Of a stretch of DNA of 7,612 bases, positions 1-6,608 are shown piece by piece (the stretch's first letter is position 1; each line of letters opens with the position of its first letter). The notes beneath the pieces are model-generated. The model was given only the letters and a program-made list of their open reading frames with translations, had not been told where the DNA came from and did not search any database. Position numbers and translations under genes: made by a program. The stretch comes from Oligoflexia bacterium (lineage in GTDB: Bacteria; Bdellovibrionota; JAFGOL01). The stretch covers positions 1 through 7,612 of the forward strand of contig JAFGOL010000141.1 in assembly GCA_016926495.1 (NCBI GenBank). The letters run 5' to 3'.

Positions 1-494
1 AAATACGCGCCTGTATCACCAAGCCATACAACGGCCATAAGCAGGATGACCCATTTGAGGCCGTTCGGCATGTCCCTGAGCAGTGGAAGGTATCCCAGAA
101 GGGTGATAAAAAACAGTATGCCGAACAGGGACAGGCTGAGGTCCATAAAGTTCCGGCCCAGCAATTCCCCTTCCGAAGGAGTAATATACGCCTTGTATTT
201 TCCCGCGCGAAAAAGAAAATACAGGCAGTAAGAGATAAGCATTATAGTCGATATTGTATTAAAACCGCCTTTGAAAAACGCGTTCAGTGCAAGCAGGGTG
301 ACGCCCAGGGAAGTGCCGACTATTCTTATTTCCCTTGCCGAGTCGCCCAACATGATCATGGCCAGGTATTCATACAGGCACGCGGCCGCTACAAGAAAAG
401 TAAATATATACAGCGCATAGGGACCCAGAAAAACAATTATTGGCGTGCCTATCGCAATAGCGACAATAGCGGAAAAAATTCGTTTTTTTAACAT
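1..494 (-). CDS. cdsA: Phosphatidate cytidylyltransferase (CDP-diglyceride synthase), C-terminal part missing
   Basis: This integral membrane enzyme condenses CTP with phosphatidic acid to give CDP-diacylglycerol, the precursor of bacterial phospholipids. The ORF opens with ATG at 494-492 and reads 164 codons without a stop to the window edge. The family is usually 265-285 residues, so about 100 residues, including the C-terminal catalytic signature, lie outside. The visible part is strongly hydrophobic. It has a basic start (MLKKR) and about six membrane segments near residues 7-24, 27-47, 58-73, 79-96, 118-138 and 146-160. It ends in WLGDTGAY (157-164), matching the conserved GDTGAYF stretch of CdsA. 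An AAGGGGAG ribosome-binding site lies just upstream, and the gene follows uppS by 17 nt, the classical order. Identification rests on the GDTGAY motif, membrane topology and position. Confidence 0.9.
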   Translation of the reverse strand, partial: MLKKRIFSAIVAIAIGTPIIVFLGPYALYIFTFLVAAACLYEYLAMIMLGDSAREIRIVGTSLGVTLLALNAFFKGGFNTISTIMLISYCLYFLFRAGKYKAYITPSEGELLGRNFMDLSLSLFGILFFITLLGYLPLLRDMPNGLKWVILLMAVVWLGDTGAY

Positions 495-511
495 ACGGTT
501 ACTCCCCTTGC

Positions 512-1225
512 CTAAATTTTTCCGTAACGTCTCTTTCTCCCGGAATAAGATTCTATGGCCTTTTTCATATCGTCAACGCTAAAATCAGGCCATAAAACAT
601 CGGTTATATATATTTCCGAATACGCAAGCTGCCATAACAAAAAATTACTGATCCTGAATTCCCCGCTGGTCCTCACCAGCAAATCCGGATCCGGCAAACC
701 GGCGGTCCAGAGGTTATTGTTAAAAGCCTCAACGGTTATATCATCAACCGACATACCGCCTTCAATTACATAATTGCACATTTTCCTTGCCGTATCAACA
801 ATCTCCTGCCTGCCGCCGTAAGAAACACACAGATTAAGCACCATACCGGTATTAAGCGCACTCCCGCGCGTCAGTTCCGCAATCTCGCACCGAACAGCTT
901 CAGGTAACCTGCCTGTTTCCCCGGTAACAACAAACCTGATATTATTTTCCATTACAGTGACGGTTTCCTTTTTCAGAAACCTTAAAAAGAGATCCATTAG
1001 CGCGTCAACTTCTTTGGCCGGTCTTTCCCAGTTTTCGGTACTGAAAGCAAAAAGGGAGAGAACTTCCAGACCTGTACCCGCGCAGTATCGGGTAATGGTA
1101 CTTACGGTTTCGCTTCCTTTATTATGTCCGAAAATCCTGGATTTAAGTTTTTTACCGGCCCATCTGCCATTGCCGTCCATAATAACGGCTATGTGCCTTA
1201 ACCCCTCAGGCAATCGTTGTGACAT
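512..1225 (-). CDS. uppS: Undecaprenyl diphosphate synthase (cis-prenyltransferase)
   Basis: The enzyme adds eight isopentenyl diphosphate units in cis to farnesyl diphosphate. The C55 product, once dephosphorylated, is the lipid carrier for peptidoglycan and other surface polymers. The 237-residue length is normal for the family. The signature motifs are all present: IMDGNGRWA (15-23) with the catalytic-type Asp17, GH at 33-34, FSTENW (61-66), and the C-terminal block from DPDLLVRTSGE to SNFLLWQLAYSE (179-204), which holds the diphosphate-binding Arg residues. The start ATG (1225-1223) overlaps the frr stop as TGATG, with only a weak GGAAAG upstream at 1234-1229. Initiation probably depends on translational coupling to frr. 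The specific polymer length made (C55 or another) cannot be read from the sequence, but the genomic position strongly favours UppS. Confidence 0.96.
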   Translation of the reverse strand: MSQRLPEGLRHIAVIMDGNGRWAGKKLKSRIFGHNKGSETVSTITRYCAGTGLEVLSLFAFSTENWERPAKEVDALMDLFLRFLKKETVTVMENNIRFVVTGETGRLPEAVRCEIAELTRGSALNTGMVLNLCVSYGGRQEIVDTARKMCNYVIEGGMSVDDITVEAFNNNLWTAGLPDPDLLVRTSGEFRISNFLLWQLAYSEIYITDVLWPDFSVDDMKKAIESYSGRKRRYGKI

Positions 1226-1779
1226 CAGCTTTCCAGGATTTCCTTTTCCTTGGCTTCCATTATTTTATCAACCTGGGAAATAAATTCATCAGTAAACTTT
1301 TGAACATGGTCCTGGGCCTTGCGACTTTCATCCTCGCTGACTTCCTTGCTTTTTTCTTTTGTCTTGATCGTATCGTTTGCCTGCCTTCTTAGATTCCTTA
1401 CGGCCACCTTGGATTCCTCTCCGAGTTTCTTGACAAGCTTGACAAGGTCCTTTCTTCTTTCGTCAGTCAGCGCCGGGATTGGGACCCTTATAAGTTTTCC
1501 GTCGGTCTGGGGGTTCAATCCCAGATCCGTCTTGATAATAGCCTTTTCAATAGCGGCTACCGCGTTGGCGTCCCACGGCTGAATGACTATAAGTCTTGGA
1601 TCAGGAATCGATATATTCGAGACCTGGTTCAGCGGAGTAAGGGCCCCGTAGTAGTCAACCCTTACACCATCCAGGAGCGCGGGCGTCGCCCTGCCTGTCC
1701 TGAGTTTTGATATTTCTCCCTTAAAATTTGAGATTGCCTTGTCCATGCGACCTTTAATGTCCCTGTAAATTTCCTCCAT
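1225..1779 (-). CDS. frr: Ribosome recycling factor
   Basis: RRF works with EF-G in the cytoplasm to split the post-termination ribosome so that it can be reused. The chosen start, ATG at 1779-1777, gives 184 residues, against 185 in E. coli. The start is set by a perfect GGAGG five bases upstream (1789-1785). A longer frame from an ATG at 1794 would add MLEVK, overlap pyrH by 14 nt and lose that ribosome-binding site, so I reject it. Family landmarks are RTGRATP (27-33), the DLGLNP segment (85-90), RVPIPALTDERRKDL (98-112) and VAVRNLRRQAND (125-136), which form the RRF helical bundle and its hinge. The gene starts 1 nt after pyrH, and its TGA stop overlaps the uppS start. The RRF fold and order in the operon leave little doubt. 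Confidence 0.97.
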   Translation of the reverse strand: MEEIYRDIKGRMDKAISNFKGEISKLRTGRATPALLDGVRVDYYGALTPLNQVSNISIPDPRLIVIQPWDANAVAAIEKAIIKTDLGLNPQTDGKLIRVPIPALTDERRKDLVKLVKKLGEESKVAVRNLRRQANDTIKTKEKSKEVSEDESRKAQDHVQKFTDEFISQVDKIMEAKEKEILES

Positions 1780-1780
1780 C

Positions 1781-2509
1781 TTAACCTCCAACATAAGTCC
1801 CGACTTTTTCCCCGTTAATCACCTTTAAGATATTTCCATACTTATTAAGGTTGAAAACAACGATGGGCAATTTATTGTCCATGCAAAGGGAAATGGCTGT
1901 TGAGTCCATCACCTTCAGTCTTTTTTGAAGGACCTCAAGATACGTTAAACTGTCAAAAAAAACAGCGTCCCTGTTCAGTTTTGGATCAGAGTCATACACG
2001 CCGTCAACATTGGTTGCCTTTAAAATAACCTCGCATTCGGTTTCCATGGCCCTCAGGCATGCCGCCGTATCGGTTGTAAAATAAGGATTGCCGGTTCCTG
2101 CCGCAAAAATCACGACCCTGTTTTTTTCAAGATGCCTTATGGCCCGCCTGCGTATGTACGGCTCGCACATCTGATGCACGTCCACGGCGCTCATCAGCCT
2201 GGTATTGATGCCCACCTGCTCAAGCGCGTCCTGCATGGCTATGCCGTTAATTATAGTCGCAAGCATGCCCATGTAGTCGGCATTGGATCGTGCCATACCC
2301 TTTGTAGTGCCCGCAACACCGCGGAATATGTTCCCACCGCCGATAACCAGGGCGAGTTCAACGCCCTTTTCCTTAACTTCAAGGATCTGTTTTGATATGC
2401 CGGCAATGGTATTCGGGCAAATACCGTAGCCTGAATCGCCCTTAAGGGCTTCGCCGCTCAATTTTAAAAGCACCCTGTTAAACTTTTTGCTTTTATTAGC
2501 GGCGACCAT
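1781..2509 (-). CDS. pyrH: Uridylate (UMP) kinase
   Basis: PyrH phosphorylates UMP to UDP with ATP, the committed step toward UTP and CTP. It is a cytoplasmic hexamer of the amino-acid kinase family, normally activated by GTP and inhibited by UTP. The 242-residue frame from ATG 2509-2507 is the usual size. Motifs seen are KLSGE (16-20), the glycine-rich [10 protein letters not shown] (55-64), [10 protein letters not shown] (138-147), [13 protein letters not shown] (164-176) and MDSTA (201-205). The frame could be opened one codon earlier by TTG, but ATG at 2509 forms a TGATG overlap with the tsf stop, the same arrangement as frr/uppS, so I chose it. A GGGTGA element lies about seven bases upstream. 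The last two Gly codons double as the frr ribosome-binding site. Confidence 0.97.
   Translation of the reverse strand: MVAANKSKKFNRVLLKLSGEALKGDSGYGICPNTIAGISKQILEVKEKGVELALVIGGGNIFRGVAGTTKGMARSNADYMGMLATIINGIAMQDALEQVGINTRLMSAVDVHQMCEPYIRRRAIRHLEKNRVVIFAAGTGNPYFTTDTAACLRAMETECEVILKATNVDGVYDSDPKLNRDAVFFDSLTYLEVLQKRLKVMDSTAISLCMDNKLPIVVFNLNKYGNILKVINGEKVGTYVGG
1785..1789 (-). promoter_or_regulatory. frr ribosome-binding site inside the end of pyrH
   Basis: GGAGG on the minus strand is formed by the last two Gly codons of pyrH (GGA GGT). It sits five bases before the ATG at 1779 and decides the frr start in favour of the 184-residue product. Confidence 0.85.
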
Positions 2510-3105
2510 CAATTTTCACCCAACTGCCAGCGAACAAAACGCCTGACCGAAATATTCTCTCCTATGGTTGAAATATTTTCCTTAATGTAATCGCCGATGG
2601 TAGCATCGGGGTTTTTTACGAACGCCTGATCAAGCAGACACACTTCCTTGCAGAACTTCTTTATCTTCCCCTCTACTATTTTTTCAATAACATTGTCAGG
2701 CTTTCCCGTTTCCTTTGCCTGCACCCTGTATATCTTTCTTTCTTCTTCCTTTATGTCTTCGGGAACATCATCCCCGGAGACAAACCTGGGATTCATGGCG
2801 GCGATGTGCATCGCGATATCCTTTACCATCTGCTGGAATTTTTCATTCCTGGCGACAAAGTCGGTTTCGCAATTCACTTCAACCATAACCCCGATCTTGC
2901 CGTTACCGTGAATATACGATGTAACAAGACCTTCCTTTGTGGCCCTTCCGCTTTTCTTGGCCGCAGACGCAAGGCCCTTTTCCCTTAAAAATTTTATTGC
3001 CTCGTCAATATCGCCTTTATTCTGTTCAAGGGCCTTTTTGCAGTCCATCATGCCCGCGCCGGTCCTTTCCCTGAGATCCTTAATTAAATCGGTTGAAATT
3101 GCCAT
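2509..3105 (-). CDS. tsf: Elongation factor Ts, short form
   Basis: EF-Ts is the guanine nucleotide exchange factor that regenerates EF-Tu-GTP during translation. The N-terminal UBA-like domain is clear (residues 1-50, with [16 protein letters not shown] at 11-26 and a [14 protein letters not shown] stretch at 31-44). The core carries the signature CETDFVARN (79-87), whose TDFVA segment contacts EF-Tu. At 198 residues it is far shorter than the E. coli protein of about 283, so it belongs to the short class known from Thermus and many other bacteria, with a reduced core region. A strong AGGAGG at 3120-3115 sits inside the last rpsB codons, and the start follows the rpsB stop by 1 nt. Identification is secure from motif and context. 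Confidence 0.97.
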   Translation of the reverse strand: MAISTDLIKDLRERTGAGMMDCKKALEQNKGDIDEAIKFLREKGLASAAKKSGRATKEGLVTSYIHGNGKIGVMVEVNCETDFVARNEKFQQMVKDIAMHIAAMNPRFVSGDDVPEDIKEEERKIYRVQAKETGKPDNVIEKIVEGKIKKFCKEVCLLDQAFVKNPDATIGDYIKENISTIGENISVRRFVRWQLGEN

Positions 3106-3106
3106 A

Positions 3107-3952
3107 TCAGTTTTCCTCCTCGACCCTTCTTTCCAGTTTTCTTATCTTTTCCACAACGACCGTGCTTCCCTCTTCTTCCTGCACGTTTGCCTGCTGCCGG
3201 GCCGAATCCCCCTGTTCCTTCGCGGCAAGAACCTCGGGATCCACGCCTTCAGCCCTAAGCTTTTCCTGGTACATCGCCCTGCCTTCCCTTACAGCGTCAG
3301 AAACAAATTCCGCGAAAAGCTTAATTGACTTTATGGCATCGTCATTACCGGGAATAACGTAATCAACGGGTTCAGGATCACAGTTTGTATCCACAAGAGC
3401 TACCACGGGTATCCCTAATTTTTTGGCTTCCTTTATGGAGATATCCTCGTGATTGGGATCAATCACGAAAAGAAAATCCGGTATGTTTTTCATCTGCCTT
3501 ATGCCTGAAAAAGTTTCCTCAAGTTTTTTTCTTTCCCTTTCAATACGGGATATTTCCTTCTTGCTGAGAAGTTCGAATACGCCGTCGGTTTTCATCCTTT
3601 CGATTTCCTCCCAGCGTTCGATCCCTTTTCTTATGGTGTTGAAATTGGTCAAAAGCCCGCCCAGCCACCTGTGCGTAACATAAAAAGCCTCGGCCTTTTC
3701 GGCTTCTTCCTTGATAACATCCTTGGCCTGTACCTTTGTTCCCACGAACAGGATGTTCTTACCCTGGCCGACGTAATCGCGGATGAATTCCAGCGCCTTC
3801 TGCGCCAGCTTGACCGTTTTTTGAAGATCAACGATGTAGATGCCGTTCCTCGCGCCGAAAATGTACGGCTTCATTTTGGGGTTCCATTTACTTGTCTGAT
3901 GTCCGAAGTGAACACCTGCGCTGAGCAGGTCCTTCATTGTAACCTGGTTCAT
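3107..3952 (-). CDS. rpsB: 30S ribosomal protein S2
   Basis: S2 is a late-assembling protein of the small subunit, bound at the head-body junction, where it is needed for S1 docking and initiation in bacteria that use S1. The 281-residue product starts MNQVTMKDLLSAGVHFGHQT and shows the family blocks WNPKMKPYIFGARNGIYIVDL (23-43), RWLGGLLTNF (95-104) and the PGNDDAIKSIKL signature (201-212). Residues from about 232 form a charged, Gln/Glu/Lys-rich tail (ending ERRVEEEN) beyond the usual core, which explains the length over E. coli S2 (about 240). ATG 3952-3950 is preceded by an excellent AAAGGAGG at 3965-3958. It is the first gene of the translation-envelope operon, so its promoter and leader (3953-4102) should govern all six genes. 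Confidence 0.98.
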   Translation of the reverse strand: MNQVTMKDLLSAGVHFGHQTSKWNPKMKPYIFGARNGIYIVDLQKTVKLAQKALEFIRDYVGQGKNILFVGTKVQAKDVIKEEAEKAEAFYVTHRWLGGLLTNFNTIRKGIERWEEIERMKTDGVFELLSKKEISRIERERKKLEETFSGIRQMKNIPDFLFVIDPNHEDISIKEAKKLGIPVVALVDTNCDPEPVDYVIPGNDDAIKSIKLFAEFVSDAVREGRAMYQEKLRAEGVDPEVLAAKEQGDSARQQANVQEEEGSTVVVEKIRKLERRVEEEN

Positions 3953-4067
3953 TTTGTCCTCCTTTAGGTTTTGCCTCCGGCCTGTTTTTTACCGTCCCGA
4001 ACCTTTTAACGATTCTCAAAAGGACACCAGGGGAACGGGAACACACAGCCGTGCGTAGTTTAAAACC
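3953..4067 (-). promoter_or_regulatory. rpsB leader (5' UTR) with possible Shine-Dalgarno-sequestering helix
   Basis: About 115 nt lie between the predicted transcription start (near 4067) and the rpsB ATG, long for a plain ribosome-binding region. The Shine-Dalgarno stretch AAAGGAGGACA (minus strand, 3965-3955) can pair with TGTCCTTTT (minus strand, 4026-4018): six Watson-Crick pairs, two G-U pairs and one more A-U. A competing helix pairs AGGTT (4004-4000) with AACCT (3970-3966), ending just before the Shine-Dalgarno. This could allow on/off switching. S2 autogenously represses rpsB-tsf in E. coli, so a protein-binding leader is plausible, but I do not recognise a named leader family here and have computed no folding energies. 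Confidence 0.45.
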
Positions 4068-4073
4068 GCATAG

Positions 4074-4102
4074 TTATTAGCATTTCATTATGGCATTGTC
4101 AA
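4074..4102 (-). promoter_or_regulatory. Sigma-70-like promoter of the rpsB operon
   Basis: On the minus strand a perfect -35 box TTGACA (4102-4097) is followed after 17 nt by TAATAA (4079-4074). That -10 box is preceded by TGC, as in an extended -10 element. Transcription would begin near 4067. The -10 is imperfect, but the exact -35, optimal spacer and position ahead of the first operon gene support the call. Confidence 0.65.
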
Positions 4103-4158
4103 TATCAGTATTTTACTTTTCAGCAGTATAGTATGTCAGATATTTATAAAGAAGCCCG

Positions 4159-5547
4159 TCAGGCCGATCTTTTAAGGTAATGTAAATAGTCTCTGTTAAG
4201 GAACATGAACTTTTTAACTATAAACAGGGCGCCGAATCTTATAAAGAGATTGTTCAGGTTGTACCTGTTATCCCTTTTCAAATTCCACAACACGGCGTCA
4301 AAACACACATTAAACGCAAACTGAATCATTTCCAGCAGCGTTCTTTTAAGGGAATAGAATTTCCTGTACGCTTTTATGGTTTCCAACTGAAGCTGAAACG
4401 GGCTCATGGCGGGATTTTTAATAAGCGCGTGCATGCCGTCATAATACCCCCAGTTGTGATGAAGCAGCCTGCCTCCATCGCTCATTTCCTTATAAACCTC
4501 GGTGCCTGGGAACGGGGTCAATATCATGAACTGGACCGTGTCAATATCGTAGTTTACGGCGAAATCCACGGTACTTTCTATATTGGCAATAGTATCGTTG
4601 TCTTCGCCGAAAATAAACATCCCGTGAATACTGATACCATGGGAGCGGATAATCCTTATGGCATCTATAATATCTTTACGCGTCTGGCTTTTATGCATGG
4701 ATTTTAAAACATCGTCATCAATGGACTCAAAACCGATATAGAACCTTTCGCATCCGGCCCTGTACATTTTGACAAGCAGGTCCTCGTCTTTCGCGACATC
4801 CGACCTCACCTGCGCTGTCCAGCTTATTCTTATTTTTTCACTGATTATTCTGTCCGTCAGTTCATTGATCCTTTTTTTGTTGGACGTAAAATTATCGTCA
4901 TAAAAAAAGACATGTAACGTATTTAAATACTTTTGCATATTTTTAATTTCAGCCATGATCCTGTCAACCGACTGTTCACGGAATTTTTTACCAAACACAG
5001 CGGTAACAGAACAGAATCTGCAATTAAAAGGACATCCGCGCGAAGTCATTACGGGAGCTATATCCATTGCTTTGTAATTTTCCAGCAATGAATAATTAAC
5101 AAGCGGCAGCTTGTCCATGTCCTGTACCGGCCTGCCATGAATGATTTTATCCGTATACTTACCGTTAATAACATCAACAATTATTTCCTCGGCTTCTCCC
5201 ACAACGATGTGATCAGCCACATCCTCGAATTCATACGGCACGACAGTCGCGTGAATCCCCCCGATAATAATTTTAATATCAGGATAGATCTGCCTGTACT
5301 CTGTTGCCAGTTCCCTTGTCCTGTTGACATTGACCGTAAGGCTGGTCAGGCAGACTATGTCCGCCCGGTACGTAAACGGCAAGACCTTTTTTCCGAGTAT
5401 ATTTTCGTTTAAAACCTTAACGTCGTGCCCCGCGTCATGCAGTATGGTCCCGAGATACAGCGTACCCATCAGGGGGAGCTTCATATAATCATCAAACACA
5501 TTGGCCTTTACGCCGCTGGTTTCAATCAATAATATTCTTTTTTTCAT
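4159..5547 (-). CDS. B12-binding-domain radical SAM protein, substrate unknown
   Basis: This is a two-domain enzyme of 462 residues. Residues 1-135 resemble the Rossmann-like cobalamin-binding domain, with PLMGTLYLGTILHDAGHDV (25-43), IIIGGIHATVVPYEFE (93-108) and VVGEAEE (115-121). The canonical DxHxxG cobalt-ligating motif is not seen, so cobalamin, if bound, would be His-off. The radical SAM barrel follows, with the [4Fe-4S] ligands C172, C176 and C179 in SRGCPFNCRFCS, then YDDNFTSN (216-223), FYIGFES (269-275) and GMFIFGEDND (309-318). Residues 385-462 form a basic, aromatic C-terminal extension. ATG 5547 has a GAGG four bases upstream and overlaps the preceding membrane-protein gene by 26 nt, so the two are probably co-translated. 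Members of this class methylate unactivated carbons or rearrange lipids, tetrapyrroles and antibiotics. The sequence does not tell which applies here. Confidence 0.9.
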   Translation of the reverse strand: MKKRILLIETSGVKANVFDDYMKLPLMGTLYLGTILHDAGHDVKVLNENILGKKVLPFTYRADIVCLTSLTVNVNRTRELATEYRQIYPDIKIIIGGIHATVVPYEFEDVADHIVVGEAEEIIVDVINGKYTDKIIHGRPVQDMDKLPLVNYSLLENYKAMDIAPVMTSRGCPFNCRFCSVTAVFGKKFREQSVDRIMAEIKNMQKYLNTLHVFFYDDNFTSNKKRINELTDRIISEKIRISWTAQVRSDVAKDEDLLVKMYRAGCERFYIGFESIDDDVLKSMHKSQTRKDIIDAIRIIRSHGISIHGMFIFGEDNDTIANIESTVDFAVNYDIDTVQFMILTPFPGTEVYKEMSDGGRLLHHNWGYYDGMHALIKNPAMSPFQLQLETIKAYRKFYSLKRTLLEMIQFAFNVCFDAVLWNLKRDNRYNLNNLFIRFGALFIVKKFMFLNRDYLHYLKRSA

Positions 5548-6007
5548 CTTTCCTCACCGAGATAAGCATCGCGAAACCAAGCATAAAAAGCATGGTCCAC
5601 CAGAATTTATAACTGACCGTAAACACCAGATAAAAGACAACGCTTATGGAAAAAAACACAAACATCATAAACAGATAAAGCCTGTGCCTGGTATGAAAAA
5701 CGTAAAGGGCAAGTTGCGATATACCTATAAAACCGATAAAAACCGGCCATACCCGCGTAAGGTCCCAGTTTGTAAAATTGCACACCAGGGCGAGTATGCT
5801 GAAACAGATAATATAAACCCCTGACGCCAGATAAAAAGGTTCTCTTTTTTTCCGTTTGAAAAATATAGCTATAAAACCACCGCCAAGGCTGGTCAGAATA
5901 ACCGGCCACAGCTTGTTGAGTATAAGGTAATTGTAGTAAGTTTCAACAGCGAATAATATTCCCAGCATAAACAGAAACACGGCAAGTTTTCTAATATTGG
6001 ATTCCAT
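5522..6007 (-). CDS. Six-helix membrane protein built of three repeated hairpins
   Basis: The 161-residue protein is almost entirely membrane-embedded. Segments lie near residues 7-25, 32-50, 58-77, 85-103, 110-130 and 134-151. Basic stretches follow every second helix (KRKKR 51-55, HTRHR 105-109, RKDEKK 152-157), so by the positive-inside rule both ends and those loops face the cytoplasm. Each hairpin has a similar second helix: LNKLWPVILTSLGGG (30-44), LTRVWPVFIGFIG (83-95) and YKFWWTMLFMLGF (133-145). The Trp-Pro pattern recalls the small membrane modules of LiaI/LiaF-type proteins, but I do not claim a family. No catalytic residues or signal peptide are visible. The start ATG 6007 has only a weak GGGAT before it, so the exact start is moderately certain. 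The 26-nt overlap with the radical SAM gene suggests a shared job, perhaps membrane anchoring. Confidence 0.8.
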   Translation of the reverse strand: MESNIRKLAVFLFMLGILFAVETYYNYLILNKLWPVILTSLGGGFIAIFFKRKKREPFYLASGVYIICFSILALVCNFTNWDLTRVWPVFIGFIGISQLALYVFHTRHRLYLFMMFVFFSISVVFYLVFTVSYKFWWTMLFMLGFAMLISVRKDEKKNIID

Positions 6008-6052
6008 AATATCCCATTATTTCCCCGCGGCCCGTCAGCCCGCTTAAGTTGA

Positions 6053-6084
6053 AAAGCAGGATACCCCTCCGGATATCCTGTTTT
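6053..6084 (-). terminator. Hairpin terminator downstream of the RRM gene
   Basis: The arms CAGGATA (6057-6063) and TATCCTG (6074-6080) pair perfectly around a C-rich/G-rich loop that can itself close by two G-C pairs. Flanking AAAG and TTTT extend the stem. On the minus strand the hairpin is followed by CTTTTC, a short U tract. It lies about 40 nt past the RRM stop, so it most likely ends that transcript. The plus-strand side also carries TTTT, so it may act both ways. Confidence 0.7.
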
Positions 6085-6092
6085 CAGATTTA

Positions 6093-6102
6093 TGTCGCGA
6101 CA
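6093..6102. other. Perfect 10-bp palindrome in the RRM 3' untranslated region
   Basis: TGTCGCGACA is an exact palindrome set in AT-rich sequence between the RRM stop codon and the terminator. It could be a protein-binding site or a chance palindrome. In RNA it would form only a very small hairpin, because its centre leaves too few loop bases. Confidence 0.35.
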
Positions 6103-6119
6103 ATTAATGAATTAAAAGA

Positions 6120-6401
6120 TCAAAATCTCTTCTTATGGCTGTTGTCTCTTCTTTCCTGGGGCATGGCCTGACTTACTTTGATTATTCTGCCTTCAATTTC
6201 CTTTTCATTAAGCTGCTGAATCGCATCCCGGGCTTCCTCATCTGTCGACATTTCGACAAATCCGAATCCCTTGCTTTGTCCTGACACCCTGTCCGTAACA
6301 ACTTTTGCGGACTGAACAGTACCGTGAGCGGAGAAAATAGCCTCAAGGCCCTTGTCATTGACTCCGTAACCCAGGTTACCAACATAAATTTTTTTTCCCA
6401 T
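6120..6401 (-). CDS. Single-RRM RNA-binding protein
   Basis: A 93-residue cytoplasmic protein made of one RNA recognition motif plus a short basic tail. RNP2 is KIYVGNL (4-10) and RNP1 is KGFGFVEM (44-51), with the aromatic residues that stack on RNA bases present (Y6, F46, F48). Residues 80-93 (PQERRDNSHKKRF) are basic and probably add RNA affinity. The start at 6401 is set by AAGGAGGG at 6414-6407. A longer frame opening at 6449 would add 16 residues, run through the ribosome-binding site and lie across the predicted -10 box, so I reject it. Such glycine-tail-type bacterial RRM proteins are often cold-induced in cyanobacteria and other groups, probably acting as RNA chaperones. That role is inferred from the family. 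The gene stands alone between its own promoter region and a terminator. Confidence 0.93.
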   Translation of the reverse strand: MGKKIYVGNLGYGVNDKGLEAIFSAHGTVQSAKVVTDRVSGQSKGFGFVEMSTDEEARDAIQQLNEKEIEGRIIKVSQAMPQERRDNSHKKRF

Positions 6402-6447
6402 TTCATCCCTCCTTATTAAGATATAGAAACCCAGAGGGGAATCAATC

Positions 6448-6474
6448 ACTATACCGCGTTAATAATAAAGGTAA
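6448..6474 (-). promoter_or_regulatory. Candidate promoter of the RRM gene
   Basis: On the minus strand a good -10 box TATAGT (6453-6448) lies about 46 bases before the RRM ATG, giving a leader near 40 nt. The -35 region is poor: TTACCT (6474-6469) with a 15-nt spacer, or ATTACC with 16. The weak -35 overlaps one copy of a tandem AAGGTAA repeat (plus strand 6468-6474 and 6485-6491), which would suit an activated promoter. Confidence 0.4.
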
Positions 6475-6573
6475 TTTATTTCGTAAGGTAAGTATCTTAA
6501 CTAATTCGCCAATTTATCTCTGATAATGTATATATCCTTTTCCCGCATTAAAAGCAAGACATATTAAACAGCA

Positions 6574-6601
6574 TTGACTTTGCCGTTTTTATTGCTAATC
6601 A
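6574..6601 (+). promoter_or_regulatory. Candidate promoter giving a leaderless methyltransferase mRNA
   Basis: TTGACT (6574-6579) and TAATCA (6596-6601) are separated by 16 nt, and TGC precedes the -10 as in extended -10 promoters. The expected start, about seven bases downstream, coincides with the ATG at 6609. No Shine-Dalgarno is visible before that ATG, which agrees with a leaderless transcript. The -10 itself is only moderately close to consensus. Confidence 0.5.
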
Positions 6602-6608
6602 AAATGAT

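Noticed and set aside
1319..1582. Plus-strand ORFs opposite the rpsB operon genes
   Set aside because: They lie antisense to well-identified genes, have no ribosome-binding sites and encode low-complexity products typical of shadow frames.
1225..1794. Longer frr frame starting at 1794 (189 residues)
   Set aside because: It overlaps pyrH by 14 nt, lacks a ribosome-binding site, and adds five residues not typical of the family. The ATG at 1779 has a perfect GGAGG.
4140..4176. Hairpin over the radical SAM stop codon as a terminator
   Set aside because: The stem is short and interrupted (AAGA/TCTT and GCC/GGC) and the T tract is broken, so it is too weak to call.
4153..6046. Shared GCCCGTCAG stretch at 4154 and near 6032 as a repeat family
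   Set aside because: A nine-base match between two intergenic regions is not improbable by chance, and no third copy was seen.
6008..6052. Promoter between the RRM terminator and the membrane-protein gene
   Set aside because: No convincing -35/-10 pair could be found. Read-through or a non-sigma-70 promoter is possible.
6120..6449. RRM frame extended to 6449
   Set aside because: It would translate through a strong AAGGAGGG site and start over the predicted -10 box. Family members begin right before the first RRM strand.
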